Below, one piece after another: positions 63,464 to 64,000 of a DNA stretch of 64,000 bases (position 1 is its first letter; the number at the start of each line of letters is the position of its first letter). The notes beneath the pieces were generated by a model. The model was given only the letters and a program-made list of their open reading frames with translations, was not told where the DNA came from and made no database searches. The DNA is taken from assembly GCF_051020975.1 (NCBI RefSeq), contig NW_027478162.1, positions 14,756,001 to 14,820,000 on the forward strand, given 5' to 3'. The position numbers and the translations under genes are program-made. Source of the stretch: Osmia lignaria lignaria (Eukaryota > Arthropoda > Insecta > Hymenoptera > Megachilidae).

Positions 63464-63785
63464 TCTGATGCGTAGTTCTCGAGATATATCAAGATATTTA
63501 AAAGTTCCGAAGCCGCACCAACATAATAGAGATACAGAAACACCGTGGCCCCTTTCTTTGAGATAACTCTGCACTATTGCGAGCTGTAAATGCCACTTCC
63601 AGCTTAGCTGTGCAGAAGAAGAACAACAAGAAGAAGAAATATCTCGAAATATGTCCGTCAGGCCAGTTCCTTTGAGATGAATCTGCAAATATCTCGGAAA
63701 CGAAGCGAGCTATGGCAACATGTTAAGAGACGTTTTTTATAGAGAATTATGTTTCCTACAATTTATGTTCTATGATATTTTTTGA
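63464..63785 (+). repeat. Recombinant monomer (61533-type left, 61854-type right)
   Basis: The left part has tatctgatgcg and gcgagctgtaaatgcc as at 61533. The right part has ggccagttcctttgagatg, ggcaacatg and ttttttatagag as at 61854. The switch lies between about 63590 and 63663. The two parents are adjacent monomers, so the product is what a one-monomer deletion by unequal exchange would leave. Confidence 0.8.
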
Positions 63786-64000
63786 TCAGATGCGTAGTTC
63801 TCGAGATATATCAAGATATTTAAAAGTTCCGAAGCCGCACCAACATAATAGAGATACAGAAACGCCGTGGCCCCTTTCTTTGAGATAACTCTGCACTATT
63901 GCGAGCTGCAAATGCCACTTCCAGCTTAGCTGTGTAGAGGAAGAACAACAAGAAGAAGAAATATCTCGAAATATGTCCGTCAGGCAGTTCCTTTGAGCTG
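63786..64000 (+). repeat. Partial monomer at right edge
   Basis: The first 215 bases of a type A monomer related to that at 62820 (gaaacgccgtgg, ctgtgtagagg). It ends in caggcagttcctttgagctg, one base shorter than the usual caggccagttcc form. Confidence 0.93.

Larger units (their letters stand above)
1..64000 (+). repeat. 322-bp satellite DNA array filling the whole window
   Basis: A single tandem repeat family covers every base. The motif gatcagatgcgtag or gatcagaagcgtag returns every 322 bp. From 37 to 41574 there are 129 successive monomers with no net length change. From 41575 on, 69 more complete monomers occur, of which three are 320 bp, two 321 bp, one 323 bp and the rest 322 bp. Complete plus partial copies sum to exactly 64000. 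All copies are head-to-tail on the same strand. Copies differ mostly by scattered substitutions that are shared between distant copies, which is the mark of higher-order duplication. No insertion of foreign sequence is seen. Such arrays are typical of eukaryotic centromeric or pericentromeric heterochromatin; that location is an inference here, and the family was not recognised. Confidence 0.98.
58313..64000 (+). repeat. Less ordered right end with single-base indels
   Basis: Seventeen complete monomers and one partial. B, A and C-type monomers are mixed and many private substitutions occur. Limited long-range order remains: 59922 and 63142 share aatagggatac and ctctgctctag at an offset of 3,220 bp, and 62820 and 63786 share gaaacgccgtgg and ctgtgtagagg at an offset of 966 bp. 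Four single-base length changes fall here, while the first 129 monomers of the window show none. Confidence 0.85.

Noticed and set aside
1..64000. CRISPR array or bacterial repeat region
   Set aside because: The repeated unit is 322 bp with no unique spacers and no cas genes. The pattern is that of a eukaryotic satellite.
1..64000. Transposon insertion or target-site duplications
   Set aside because: Stepping in 322-bp units leaves no unexplained sequence. All length changes are 1 or 2 bp.

Overview
The whole 64 kb window is one uninterrupted satellite DNA array. Its head-to-tail monomer is 322 bp. Stepping through the recurring start motif (taken here as the TCAG of 'gatcag', first at position 37), I count 198 complete monomers, a 36-bp partial copy at the left edge and a 215-bp partial copy at the right edge. 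Every copy has the same orientation. I see no unique sequence, transposon, rRNA, tRNA or credible protein gene. Neither edge of the array is reached.

This is a eukaryotic heterochromatin-type sequence: long monomers near two nucleosome lengths, very high copy identity, higher-order repeats and no genes. An animal, perhaps an insect, is my guess from general flavour. The sequence has no gene that could establish the taxon, and I do not recognise the monomer as a named satellite family.

Monomers fall into recurring haplotypes. Type A carries gatcagaTgcg, ttCtcgag and tatcAagat, and follows ctacTTtttatg. Type B carries gatcagaAgcg, ttTtcgag and tatcGagat, usually follows ctacAAtttatg, and often has a GCACTAGTGC palindrome. 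Other right-half variants are C (cgttcctttgagctg or cagttcctttgagctg), D (gcgacctgc plus gctcagctg) and S (gaagctgcacc, gccgcttcgagc).

Layout by higher-order structure: 37-3256 mixed monomers; 3257-10662 a 13-monomer segment and its rearranged copy; 10663-17424 an adjacent dimer, then a 9-monomer block followed by its 10-monomer sibling; 17425-23864 mixed, with a 3-monomer duplication at 18713-20644; 23865-25474 a five-monomer block that recurs 44 monomers later at 38033-39642; 25475-37388 four versions of a roughly 9-monomer unit marked by gcgactttatttg; 38033-41252 short 2-3 monomer periodicity; 41575-58312 nested duplications, including two apparently identical 3,862-bp 12-monomer units back to back (47369-51230 and 51231-55092); 58313-64000 a less ordered end where single-base indels concentrate.

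Several monomers are visible recombinants of two others within the array, with the switch narrowed to as little as 18 bp. The array therefore records its own history of unequal exchange. Internally the monomer looks like a degenerate multimer: two 27-bp blocks 114 bp apart match at 24 of 27 positions, and a third related block lies across the monomer boundary. The many short open frames are passive products of the repeat. Nearly all start at TTG or GTG rather than ATG, and 322 is not divisible by 3.
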